DNA of 64,000 bases, from NCBI RefSeq assembly GCF_000005505.3, contig NC_016131.3:40382855-40446854 (forward strand). The letters are read 5' to 3'. This DNA comes from Brachypodium distachyon. Lineage: Eukaryota > Streptophyta > Magnoliopsida > Poales > Poaceae. How positions within the stretch are numbered: position 1 is the stretch's first letter; the number at the start of each line of letters is the position of its first letter. The notes beneath the pieces were generated by a model that had not been told where the DNA came from, made no database searches, and saw only the letters and a program-made list of their open reading frames with translations. A program made the translations under genes and the position numbers. Of the stretch, positions 44,745-55,631 are shown one piece after another.

Positions 44745-44920
44745 TTTTTTTTGAAAAAAAGGAAAGCCCCCAACCTTTGCATCAACCGATGCACATAGAC
44801 ACCATATTATTAAAATTCAACACGATATCATCATCCAAAGTTACAACTCAAAAAGATAACAAGAGACCGACAAATCAGCCATCCTCAAGTCTAGCCTCGG
44901 CGCGCCATCCAAAATGACAA
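44745..44920 (-). mobile_element. LINE 3' end (antisense tail)
   Basis: Read on the minus strand, ATGTGCATCGGTTGATGCAA is followed by GGTTGGGGGCTTTCC and a poly(A) run, typical of grass LINE 3' UTRs. Confidence 0.6.
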
Positions 44921-45301
44921 AAAAAAAGAGTGCCTTTTAGTTGTCCATTGCTCTTATTGAAACTTCTTTTTGACCAACTCTTATTGAAACTTTAATTGCT
45001 TTGTCCATTTCTTACGAGGCCAGCAAAGAATCCTATCATGCAAAAACCAAACCGGGAAAGTGTTTACATCGTGATAAAAAGTGTGCACGCACAGCACACG
45101 TTATTCCCCAACAACGGCTCTGTTAGCAAGCCAGAAAAGGACGCGCACATCGTACATTCGTGCAGTACGCCACAGCATAAATCGCCCAAGTGCTCGCTGT
45201 CCCGTCCCTGTCCTTCTGATCGATCTATGTGCATCCTCAATCTCTGCCTCACTTGCTGCTCCTGCTTACTCCCTCCCTCGCACAACCGCCACCAAGACGA
45301 C

Positions 45302-47150
45302 ATGGCTGCCTCCGCCTCCGACGACGGCGTCATCACGCACCGGGACGTGAGCCTCAGCACCGGCGTGCGCCTGCACGTGGCGGAGGCCGGCCCCGCGGGC
45401 GCGCCGGCGGTGCTGCTGCTGCACGGGTTCCCGGAGCTGTGGTACACGTGGCGGCACCAGATGCGGGCGCTGGCGGCGGCGGGGTACCGCGCCGTGGCGC
45501 CCGACATGCGCGGCTACGGCGGCTCCGACGCGCCCCCCGGGGCCCCCGAGGAGCAGTACACGGCGCTCCACGTCGTGGGCGACCTCGTGGCGCTCATCGA
45601 CTCCCTCGGCGAGGAGAAGCAGCCGGTCTTCGTGGTGGCGCACGACTGGGGCGCGGTCACGGCGTGGAGCCTCTGCCTGTTCCGGCCGGACAGGGTCAGG
45701 GCCATGGTCGCCCTCAGCGTCGCCTTCACGCCGCGGAGCCCCGCCAGGAAGCCCGTCGATGGGCTCAGGGCGCTCTTCGGGGATGAGTACTACGTCTGCC
45801 GCATTCAGGTACGTGCTACCATCTGAAAACCCCTTGATGCAAGGAAAGCAGATGTGACTAATTTAGCTTGCTATATCCCCCTTCCGTGTTCTTTCAAGGT
45901 GACATTTTGCTTTTTTTGTTCTCTTTTCTTTTTGGAATTATCTCCTAATAGAAGTAAAAAAAAAGCCCCTATAAAACAATCTACTCCCGGCGCTTTGTCC
46001 CATGTTAAATAAGCACCGTCAACGAAGACTTAGGCCTCTTGGAAGTTATTGTCGAGACTCGGTGGCATGTAGGGTCACTGTGGGATGTAGATATCACTTT
46101 ACCGTCGCATTCCCTCGGGTTCCAGATGACCGACTATTCTGCAAATTGGTTCTTTTACTGTCGCATATACTAATATAGGACTGTTTAATTCTCTTCTAGT
46201 TTCGTAAGGAACGAATTAACCAGCGAGGCCACGACTGAAGCCATTGCTTTTTAATCCATATAAATTGTTGCTGGATTTGCATTGCATGTGAAAACAATAT
46301 GATGGAGCCGGTTCTAATATATATGCAGGAGCCTGGAGCAATTGAAGCAGAATTCGCCCGCCTAGGCACGGATCTGGTCCTAAGAAAGTTCTTTACTTAT
46401 CGGACTCCCGGCCCGCTGTTCATCCCAAAGAGCGGGTGGGGGTCACCAGATGACGAGGTGCCCTTGCCGAGCTGGATCACCGAGGAGGATGTCAAGTACT
46501 ATGCAACCCAGTTTGACAAGACTGGTTTCACCGGAGGATTGAACTACTACCGTGCCTTGAACAAGTAAGCACTTGCTATGGACTTAATACAACAGCTTCT
46601 GAGATGAATACTAATTTTAGTAAAAATAACTTCTGAGGTGTTGGCAGATTTCGAAAATAACATACGAAGTACAGGAATTTGACTCTTCTATACGCATGGT
46701 TGCTAATTTCCATGGAGAAAGGCATTGATATAACACTACAAAGTTATGTTATAATTCCCCAAAAGAAAATTTATGTTATAAAGCAACAATTTACTTTATC
46801 TCTCCAAAAGAAATGGTTGTACGGGAAAAGGACGGTAACTTGAGCGGATTTGCGCAACTAAGTGTTATCTTACCACCATATATATTTGGATTGTGTATAG
46901 GACATGGGAGCTAACATCACCCTGGACGGGGGCTGAGATAAAGGTACCAGTGAAGTTCGTGATTGGAGATTTGGATTTGACATACCATACCCCAGGCATA
47001 CAAGATTTTATTAACAAAGGTGGCCTCAAGAAGTATGTCCCATTACTGGATGATGTGGTGATAATGAAAGATGTTGGGCACTTCATAAATGAAGAAAAAC
47101 CAGAGGAAGTTAGTGCGCATATAATCAGCTTCATAAAGAAATTCAACTGA
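45302..47150 (+). CDS. Soluble epoxide hydrolase (alpha/beta-hydrolase fold), three exons
   Basis: Exons 45302-45808, 46329-46564 and 46901-47150 join through GT-AG borders into a 330-residue protein with no stop. It shows the oxyanion-hole motif HGFP (41-44), the nucleophile Asp115 in AHDWGAV, lid tyrosines in the LNYYR region, the acidic residue in GDLDLTYHTP and the catalytic His in DVGHFINEEKPEEV. Length and order match plant soluble epoxide hydrolases, which open fatty-acid epoxides to diols in cutin and oxylipin metabolism, in the cytosol or peroxisome. No targeting peptide is seen, and the C-terminus KKFN is not a peroxisomal signal. The first exon is GC-rich, as is usual for a grass 5' exon. 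A longer in-frame start exists upstream, but MAASASDDGV fits the family. Confidence 0.93.
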
Positions 47151-48500
47151 ATGAGGTATTTCAGCGAACAAACATCGGAGAGGGTAAAACTGTAACATTG
47201 TGTGATTTGATGTTGAGCCTATTTCTTCACTGTGTTTCATAAACTTCATTATATGAAACTATCTCAGTGTGTGGTTTCACTCTTTGTGTCATGTGGAATG
47301 TTCAATGTATCTTGTAGCATGCATATTTCTACCATATGAATACTGGATCCATGCTTTGTGTGGATGTTTGCCCTTATATGCACAAATTTTTGTTGCTAAA
47401 TTCCATGGATTTCAAGGGAAACGTGTACCCAATTTTCGATTAGTGTCTATGACGCCAAACAACAATTGGCACCGTTTGCCAGCCGCAAACTGCTGAGAAC
47501 CGCTCGGTTTCTCTACCAAACGCGAGCGCGGTGCTCGTTTCCACTCCGCCACCGGCCAGGCTTGGGGTCCTCGCCCTCCCCATCTCCAGCTTCGGCGACG
47601 GGTGAGGATGGGGACCTCGGTGCTTCTACTCTGGTCTGTAGGTAGGGTAGATTTAGGTTTTCATGGAGGTGGGTGGCATATTGGTGGTAGAGACTACATC
47701 GCATCAGAATATTTTGCCCTTGCTCTTTCCACCACCTCGGAGGCGTTCCGATCAGTGACGTCGGGAAGCAGGTGGCTTGTTAGTCTCCCCAGTCCCTAAT
47801 TCCGGTTAGTTCAGTTCACGGTAGTGGTTGTTTTGTGTCCACTCTTGTGGTCGCAGATTCGACTCTTGCACATAATTTTTTCGTGTTTTGAAGAGTGGCT
47901 TGTGGTTCGTGGTTGGTAGCGTCCTTTTTCTTTGTCAACTAGGGTGAATGAAGATGGTGGCGCCGAGATCTGGTGTCATGGGAAAGATTTCTGGCCGACG
48001 CACCATTATGGTCCGGTCTCCTGCTCCTCGTGTGTGCTAGTCCAATTCATCGGCTCGAAAAACAGTAATTTCTGCAATGGTGCTCCTCAAATCTAGGAAT
48101 GTCGGCTGCGCTCCAGCCTTCTTCGACGACGCCATGACGGCGGGAAAATTAGTGGCGGGGACTGTTTGACTTGGTAAAAGGTCTCGAAAAATTAACTTGT
48201 AATTTTTTTTATTGGATATTCCTTTGTACAAATCTTCAAGACATCGGTCTTTCTGGTTGTCTTGTGTGGTCCGTGCGTTGTAACCGTGTGGTTGCACCCC
48301 GGAACCTGCACGGCTGCACCGCATCCAGGTGAGGCCGACCAGCCGAGTGATCTGACCTGAACCTCCACCGAGCGCGTGTATCGACGTGAACGATTCGAAT
48401 CCAATCCACCTGTACTGCCGCCATGAATTCGCTCGCTGTCCTTTGCCGCTCGTCACCACTGACACCTGCCTCCTCATCTCCCTCTCCGTCCCCCAATCGT
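47151..48500. other. Intergenic, no gene seen
   Basis: The 3' flank of the epoxide hydrolase is followed by a GC-rich patch (47500-47620) that looks like a leader but opens no convincing gene. Decayed sequence continues up to the GST promoter. Confidence 0.4.
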
Positions 48501-48504
48501 CCTG

Positions 48505-48514
48505 TATATATAAA
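48505..48514 (+). promoter_or_regulatory. TATA box of the GST-lambda pseudogene
   Basis: TATATATAAA lies 38 bp before the ATG at 48552, a usual spacing with a short leader. Confidence 0.6.
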
Positions 48515-48551
48515 AGTCCCCCGCTCGCGACCAGCAGCTCACCGCCACGAC

Positions 48552-50660
48552 ATGGCCGCCGCCGCCAGGATTTCCTCCCGAACCGTCGCCGTGGCAACAA
48601 CCGCTGCACCACCGGTCATGTGAGTATCGCAACAATCTCTCGAGTCTGGCGCTCGTGCTGTTCCGGAATCTGGATCTAGAATATGAAATTGCTCGATTTC
48701 ATAATCTCTTGCATCATTCAATCTGACGTGTGCAGCTCCCCGAAAGAAAATCTACACGCTTCCCTTGCCTCCACCTCCGAGCCCCCTCCGCTCTTCGACG
48801 GCACGACCAGGTGAATTTTAAGAAATGAAATCTGCATTGCAGATATGTCTCGTGGTTCATCACTTGTGCACATATCTAGGGATATAAACTGCTTTTTCTT
48901 TTGTTTCTCCTGGAGGTTGTATGTTGCATATCACTGCCCATACACACGGCGCGCTTGGATTAACAGGAACTACAAGGTAGCACCTCTAGTGTGTTCTTTG
49001 ATTTGCAGTCCACGCTTTCACAGGACTTGTGCTGATAGGTGACAAAAGTTTAATCTTCTATTTGTACCCCCTCCGATCCACTAAATCAAAGACACTTATT
49101 ATGGATCGGAGGGAGTATGATTTATTGCCCAGGGTTTCAGGACAAGATTAAGGTAGTCGTGATCGGTCTGGCAGACAGGCCATCTAGGTACAAGGAGAAT
49201 GTTTATCCAGAAACCAAGGTATGGTGCCTAATCTCAGTTCTTTCTCACGTGCATAATATCTTGCTCTGTTTGCAGTCCATCATTTCTCTGATATCCATGC
49301 ACACTTGCCTTTATTTTTCTACGGGTGCCTTCACTGGAGCATGACAACCAGGTGAAAGGCGAGAGCTTGGATTTGATCAAGTACATTGATAGAAATTTCG
49401 AAGGCCCATCTTTGCTTCCTGAAGTATGCATATATGTTCAACCATCATGAGCGTGATGCTTGTACAAAGACACATCAGTTTCTCAGTGTTATTTACCTTT
49501 GCATTCATAAATTGGCATGATTCTACACGAAGCAGTCCTCTTAGGAGCTACTTGTATATACAGATGAGTTTATCAAAGAATTATACTCATATACATACTC
49601 CCAAGGGAAATGTGTCAGAGGAAACTGGTAAAAAAGCATAGGTATACACCTGTAACCTGTTTACTCATTTCATAAGTTCTACAGGCTGCAATTTGTATTC
49701 ATATTATAATTGGAATCTCTCATGCATTATACTTTCATTAGTTGCTGCGCTGGATAAAATAGAAGCTGCCATGGGAAAGTTTACCAATGGTCTTTGTTCC
49801 TTGGCCAGTTCAGTTCAGTATGCCACATCATTATGTGTGATTCCTTTAATTCCTTTTATATAGAACTATAAATAATTGTGGTTGACATGTGGTCTTGCTG
49901 TGATGTTAATTTCTGCACAGGGTGGACACTGCATATCTGCCATTTTTCGGAAGGTTTCAGATATTATTATTTTCTGGTATCAAGAACTATGATTTCACCA
50001 AGCGCAGAATGAACCTTCAGAAATACATTGAGGTAATTATGAATGATGTGAGATGAGATTGTGCCATATTTTAATGTTAAGTTTGAGGAATATTAGGTTA
50101 CTCCAAAATTAATTTGACTCGTATTTTCCAAAAAACAATAGGTAGTACTATGTAATTGTTCTGGACTGTTGGAATAATCTTGCCTAAATTGGTTTTGTAC
50201 ACGGTACATGTACTAGACTACTAGTTCTGTCCGAGTTCTAACCAGGATATGATTGATTAGCTCAATGAATTAGAGACTAGGGATTAAGTAAAGGTGGTGT
50301 CCGTACGGTACCAGTATAGTACCAGGTTTTTTTAGGTCTATTAGAATAGTGTTCTTGTGGGTGTTTAGACATAGAGTCCGAGTAGGTGTTGGTTCTAGTG
50401 TGTGTATATACAAGTGTAGTGCTGTTTCTTTGTATTAAAAGATTGCAAGAAAAAAATAAAGAAAAGAAGCAGACACGTTATGTCGTTCATACTTTTAAAC
50501 TTTTTCTGAATATCTCAGTATAAGTAATAATATGGTGCATATGCTGATTTGATTGATTCGAGCCGTTTCTTGGAATGTGCTGAGCGTCAACGAATTGGTT
50601 TACCGCAATTTCTAGGAATGGGCTGAAGACGAGAGAATTCAAGGCGTTGCGAAAATAGGT
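48552..50660 (+). pseudogene. Lambda-class glutathione S-transferase (In2-1-like), several lesions
   Basis: Exons: 48552-48619 (plastid-type leader MAAAARISSRTVAVATTAAP), 48736-48810 (PPPLFDGTTR), 48916-48976 (LYVAYHCPYTRRAWINRNYK, with the active-site Cys), 49133-49218 (DKIKVVVIGLADRPSRYKEN), 49325-49423 (VPSLEHDNQVKGESLDLIKY), a badly eroded exon near 49470-49630, 49742-49822 (ALDKIEAAMGKF), 49921-50032 (VDTAYLPFFGRFQ) and 50616 onward. Lesions: a base missing in exon 4 near 49138; the exon 5 acceptor AG changed to GG at 49323-49324; a frameshift near 49801 before LGQFS. Live members act as thiol transferases and glutathionyl-flavonol reductases. The last exon lies inside an inverted duplication. 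Confidence 0.85.
49067..49115. mobile_element. Very short Stowaway MITE (49 bp) next to a splice acceptor
   Basis: CCCCCTCCGATCCA pairs with ATGGATCGGAGGGAG, with TA on each side. It lies 17 bp upstream of the GST exon 4 acceptor. Confidence 0.75.
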
Positions 50661-50891
50661 ACCTCCTTTTCCTTACCATCCAAGCATTCAAAGTATCAGC
50701 TTACCGTTATAGCATTAGTAGTAACATTACCTCCGCTTGTCTCATCGCCTCACCTTTGCGGCCCTAACCTCTGATCCGCTGGTCCTCTCATCTCGTTCTC
50801 TCTGATCTGCCGACCTTTAGGACTGCCGCAAGATTAGTTTCTTATTTCCCCTTTCTTCTCGTTACGGCTGTTGCAAAGTTAGTATAATCTT

Positions 50892-51010
50892 AGGGAGTGA
50901 GCCTAGCTCACTTGGTTGGGGGAGTGGGTGTACAATCCCAATACCTGAGTTCAAATCCTCACGGATGCGAATTTAGGATCCTATTATACTGTATGGGTCT
51001 CCCTTACAGT
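50892..51010 (+). mobile_element. tRNA-derived SINE with target-site duplication
   Basis: The head resembles a tRNA promoter: A-box-like TAGCTCACTTGG (50904) and B box GAGTTCAAATCC (50947). The flanks TATAATCTT (50883-50891) and TATAATCTT (51014-51022) are a direct target duplication. The inverted partner arm near 54160 lacks the insertion, which gives an empty site. Confidence 0.75.
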
Positions 51011-51359
51011 TAATATAATCTTCTGTTGTCTCACGTTGCGCTCTTGCTTGGTGACCACCTTGGGCGTCTCTGTGGTGAGATTTTTGTTCTTGTTTCCAAA
51101 TTTGCATTTTCCATATCTTTTGATCTGGATTGACATTATAAGTAGCACTTTCAATTATATGTTCCAAATCCCTCCACTTACTCTTCAATCTACTACTGCT
51201 CCATCAACCTCAAAGTATTCCTTTCTGAAAGGCGAAGGCATTAATCACGCTACATGTAAATTATATAATCATCTATACTACTATTTTTGTCACTCCAGTT
51301 CCTGCCGATGTTCTTTTAGTTGAGTTGTACCCAGCATGTCTATATGCCCCTAATAAAAC

Positions 51360-51981
51360 CCGTTTGATTACAGGACTTCAACCTCTCAGCACTTGTCAAA
51401 TATCCCTCTTCACTTGCTGGTTTGGTGTGAATATGCGATGCCAACCTAGTGTTGTGTACGAACTAGTTATCCTCCTGTCACCTGAAACAAAAGAGAGAAT
51501 TGAAGGACTTCATGTTAAGAACTTTCTTGATTTGAAGCTTATTGGGAAACAAAGTAGAAAGATTATCGGATATCAAATGAGTTTAGCTGAGATTCAGAGA
51601 AATCTTTATCACATTATGTTTAAAATCAAGTGCAAAAAATTATGCATCACACGAGAAGTATTGGATATAATTATTGGAATGCCGCATGGCTATTTTCAAA
51701 AGTTACAATCTTCGAGTAGAGAGGAAGCAAAGCATTTGACTCGATGTACAAAGTCCGCCGTGGATAAAGAAACTCAGAAGAGGAGCTATAGAGTAGCGCC
51801 GGTGCTTCAAACAAAGATGAAGCTTAGGACAAATATGTTTTGCGGAAGATCAATGCCGGTGCTTTTGATGATAAGAACAAAGTGGCGTAAAAAAGAAAAA
51901 ATTTCGCCACGAACAATATTAAAGTTTTCCTGTTTAAAATTTAAAGACGTTGACGTGGATGTTAGTTTTTTCTTGTTTTAG
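51360..51981 (+). pseudogene. Unrecognised coding remnant in the left arm of the palindrome
   Basis: Open frame with YELVILLSPETKERIEGLHV, then YQMSLAEIQRNLYHIMFKIK and ITREVLDIIIGMPHGY. The same sequence, more decayed, appears inverted at 52640-53150. No family was recognised. An AG before DFNLSALVKYP-type sequence at 51375 suggests an exon start. Confidence 0.35.
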
Positions 51982-52639
51982 CGTTGGAAAGATTGTTGCT
52001 GCCATTAACTGTCATTTATTCGTCCATGGCGATGGTACGAGTATAGGATCCTTAGAAGTTGCAGGATTTTAATTTAGGTCAACGTGTCTTTCATGCTTTA
52101 ATGGCTGGTATTTGTAATTGAAATTCAAATTAAAACACGAAGCAGTCACTATCCTGGAATTATTCTAACCGTAAGTACCTTCATAGTTCTATCATAGTGG
52201 GTAGGAAATTGTGTTTCTAATCCTAGAATTTTTCTATTTCTGGTTAGATAAACAGTGTGTCTAACTATAGAATTTTGCTATTTCCTAACTAGAATTAACA
52301 TAATTCTACAATTAGAGACATTTCCTACTAAATATAAGAAGAGCTATGGATGTACTTGCGGTCAGAACAATAAAACATAGCCAACGATTTGCTTCGTGTT
52401 TTTTCTTTATTTTGAATTACTAATACCAGCTATCAAAGCATCAAAGACAAGTTTATCTAGGACAACAAGAAACTTTTTAGGATCTTCTACTGCTTCTACC
52501 ATCGCCTTAGACGAATAAATGAGGGTTGGTGGCAACAACAATCTTTCCAATGGCAATAACAAGAAAAATCTGACTTCCATCTCAACGTGTTTAAATTCTG
52601 AACGAAAAAACTTTAATTTTTTTGGGGTGAACAATTTTT

Positions 52640-53150
52640 TTTTAAAGCCACATCGTCCTAATCATCACAAGCATCAATGCTGATCTGTTGTTCCCTTATC
52701 TTTGCCATAAGCTTCATCTTTGTACGAAGCATCAGCACCGGTCTGCTGCTTCTCATCTTTTCTTCTAATTATCGTTATCAACATCGGACTCCAAACCTTC
52801 ATACATGAAGTCAATGATTTGCCGCTTTGCTCTTTACTCAACGATGGGAGCTTCTGAAGATAGCCACACAACATGTCAATAATTTTATCACTGTTTTTTG
52901 TGTGATGCATAGTTTGTAGCCATTGATTTTGAACATAACTTGAGCAGAATTTCTCTGAATTTCAGCTAAACTTATTAGGTATCTGGTAATCTCTCTACTT
53001 TGCTTTCCATTTAGCTTCAGTTAAGAAGGTTTTTGAAAGGAAGTCCTTCGATCCTCTTTTTTTGCTTCAGGTGACAGGAGGGGAACTACTTCGGCCACCA
53101 CTATGTTGGCACTGCATATTGACATCGGTCATGGCTGTAACCACCAAGCC
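52640..53150 (-). pseudogene. Unrecognised coding remnant in the right arm of the palindrome
   Basis: Inverted, diverged counterpart of 51425-51860: CCTCCTGTCACCTGAA and GAGTTTAGCTGAAATTCAGAG match. The frame is broken into short pieces, of which 52674-52910 is the longest. Confidence 0.4.
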
Positions 53151-54615
53151 AACAAGTAGGAGAGTTGACAAGTGGAGAGGTTAACTTCACGTAATCCAAC
53201 AACTTTTCTTAAGGGCATATATATGCTGGCTAGAAATCAACTTCAAAACACTAGTAGGAACTGGAGAAACAAAAATAGAAGTCGACTGAAGGAACAAAAG
53301 GTAGAAATCCAGAGCAGGAAAAAAAATTGATGTCTAGAAGAACATTTATTGTCACAAAATAATAACTTTGATAGAAGTCCAGAAACAAATAGAACACCAG
53401 AGCCGAAACATTTTCAATTATGTAGTGCATTTGGGACCGCACAGTTTCAGACCAAGAAGTGTAGAAGTTTACATTGACATAGAAAGCAGTACAAGATTCC
53501 TTGTAGTCCAGTTGAAGCTCATGTCTTGGTGTGCAAAAAATAGGAAAAAGAAGTACTAATGAAAAACAAGCAGTGCACAACCGGTTGTAGTAGCAGATCT
53601 ACTCTATTGCATTTTAAAACATAGGTCCAGTTAATATGAAAAGAATTTCAGAGAGCACAAGTAGGCTTCACAATATTAAATTTTCACAAACTAGGCTTCA
53701 CGCCATTAATTCCAGATGGCCCATTGCCGCTATGGGACAATTATGAAGGACATGAGAGTATCATCTTGCTAACTGGGATGCTATGAAAAGGGAGTATGAG
53801 CGATTTAAAATGGACTCATATATATATATAAACTTCATGATCATACACTACTAGAACAAATTATATAATTTAATTACATAGAAATATCATCTTGACAACT
53901 GGAAGATGGTCATATAATTTACATGTGGGGAGATTAGTGCCTTCCCCGTTTCGAAATGAATATTTGATAGGTTGAAGTAATGGTAGATTGATGTGGCAGT
54001 GAAGGGATTTGGAATACATAATTAAAAGTTTTAGCTATAGTGTGGTATGGAAAATGCAAACTTGGAAACAAGAACATAAAGCTTACCACAGAGAGACGAC
54101 CAAGGTGGTTAGCAAGCAAGAGCGCACATGAGACAGAACGGAAGAAGAAAGGGGAACTGAAGACTAACTTTGCAGCAGCCCTAAATATAGGCGGATCGGA
54201 GAGCACGATTGCACCGATGGATCATAGGCGGGGTGGTGAAATGAGTGGAGGTAATGCTACCGCTAATGCCCTAACGGTAGGGGGATAGTTTTGAATGCTC
54301 GGGTGGGAAGGGAAGGGAGGTAATTTCTCTCCCTATGGCCGCAACCCTTTGAACTCTCTCCTATTTGGCTCATTCCAAGATAATCATGGTCAACCAATAT
54401 GGTCACCGTCTTTTTACTTATGCTAAGATATTCAGAAAAACATTTAAAAGTATAATCGACATGAAAAAAGATGTTCACTCGTACATGAGAAAAAGTCTGT
54501 GTATTATAGAAATGTTATTTATATAATTTATATGATTGTTCCTGCGAAGAAATATTCAAAAATAGTCACTACAACAGAAGATAATCTTTATCTATGTAGA
54601 AAATATGTTCAGTAA

Positions 54616-55523
54616 AGTCGCACCAGTGGCACCCGGGGTATCACCATTGCGCAACGCGTGGGTCGCCTCGCTTGCTCCTTGCAAGGACGGCACCTCGGGC
54701 AGCGCGGTGCGAGCTGCTCGGGAAGCCACCAGCCCGGCAGGACTAGCCGAGCTGCGGGGGTTGCCCCGGATGGCAGCGTGAAGGTTCCCGTCAGGGCGCC
54801 CCCGGGAAGGTCACTTGCCGGGGAGGGTGTTCCCTGGCGCAGACGCTTACAACAGGGCCGGCGCCCAATGCAAGCAGAGTATTGGCACCACGTGGCCACC
54901 CGGCAGGCTCCTTTTGTGCAGAGCTGGTCAGGGGGTGGAGTATGGCACAAGCAAGCATTAAATGCTCCGACAGAAGGGTGGTTCCCCGTCTAGTCAGCCC
55001 ACAGTGAGTGGCTCGCAGTAAATCTAAGGCACGTACCGCCCTAGCTACAGCACTTTGCACCATGCATGCATGCCAGCGCAGCAAGGGCAAACTGCCTAGG
55101 GTCTTTGCTCGACACTTGTCCCCCATGCACCGAGGCACCTGTGGTATCCCCTTGAGTATAACAAGAGGACCAGCGCCATCGGTCGGGGGCTTGGGTTCGG
55201 TTCTTTCTAGGTTACACTCCAGTGGAGTTTGAGTGAGAGTCTTTAGCCCGGAAGTAGCAAGTAGCCACTTAGCAGAAAAGGGAAGAGAATGCCCGGGGGC
55301 TCTCCTGGCAACCTGTAAACACCTGCTCATTGGCTAATACAAACTCAGAAACAGGACGTAGGATTTTACACCTCCGGGTGGCCCGAACCTGGGTAAACAG
55401 GCCTGTGCATCGTACTCTCGTCATTGGCCTCGTTGATGATCGCCGGAGCGATCTCCAACGCCCACTGCTGAACCAAAAAGGGGGTGCCTTGCATCCCCGG
55501 TGTCTCAGCCCCGGCCTACAACA
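54616..55523 (+). repeat. 5' LTR
   Basis: It matches the 3' LTR start at 63602 (CGCACCAGTGG(C/A)ACCCGGGGT). It ends ...CTACAACA just before the primer site. The initial TG is changed to AG. It has a 14-bp segment (GGCGCCCCCGGGAA) absent from the 3' LTR. Confidence 0.9.
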
Positions 55524-55525
55524 TC

Positions 55526-55543
55526 TGGCGCGCCAGGTAGGGG
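55526..55543 (+). promoter_or_regulatory. Primer-binding site
   Basis: TGGCGCGCCAGGTAGGGG starts two bases after the 5' LTR with TGG, the complement of a tRNA CCA end. The tRNA species was not identified. Confidence 0.7.
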
Positions 55544-55631
55544 GCGTGTGAGGAGAGCTCGTCGGTGACCGCCGGCGCCGACGTCTGCAGCTACATCAGC
55601 TTCGTCTCCTCCTCCGACAGAACCCGTCGCT

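Larger units (their letters stand above)
50470..54490. repeat. Large inverted duplication (near-palindrome) centred near 52265
   Basis: The left arm 50470-52260 can be aligned by eye with the reverse complement of 52270-54490. Matched points: TTTTTCTGAATATCT (left 50504; inverted right about 54440), the GST last exon GGAATG(G/A)GC (50616; about 54372), TTACCGTTA/CTACCGTTA (50701; about 54283), CTTGTTTCCAAATTTGC (51090; about 54070), GAGTTTAGCTGA(G/A)ATTCAGAG (51580; about 52965) and AGTACNTNCATAG (52172; about 52350). The right arm has about 0.6 kb of extra sequence near 53230-53930, and the left arm has a SINE. The arms are diverged, so the event is old. Confidence 0.85.

Noticed and set aside
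44996..45301. Upstream in-frame extension of the epoxide hydrolase
   Set aside because: No similarity to the family, and the Ala-rich start at 45302 gives the normal length; treated as 5' leader.
50892..51010. Functional tRNA gene
   Set aside because: A and B boxes are present, but no cloverleaf could be folded and target duplications mark it as a SINE.
54658..55330. Open frames of 110-180 codons at 54.6-55.3 kb
   Set aside because: They lie in the LTR, which is repeated at 63.6 kb, and run in several frames.
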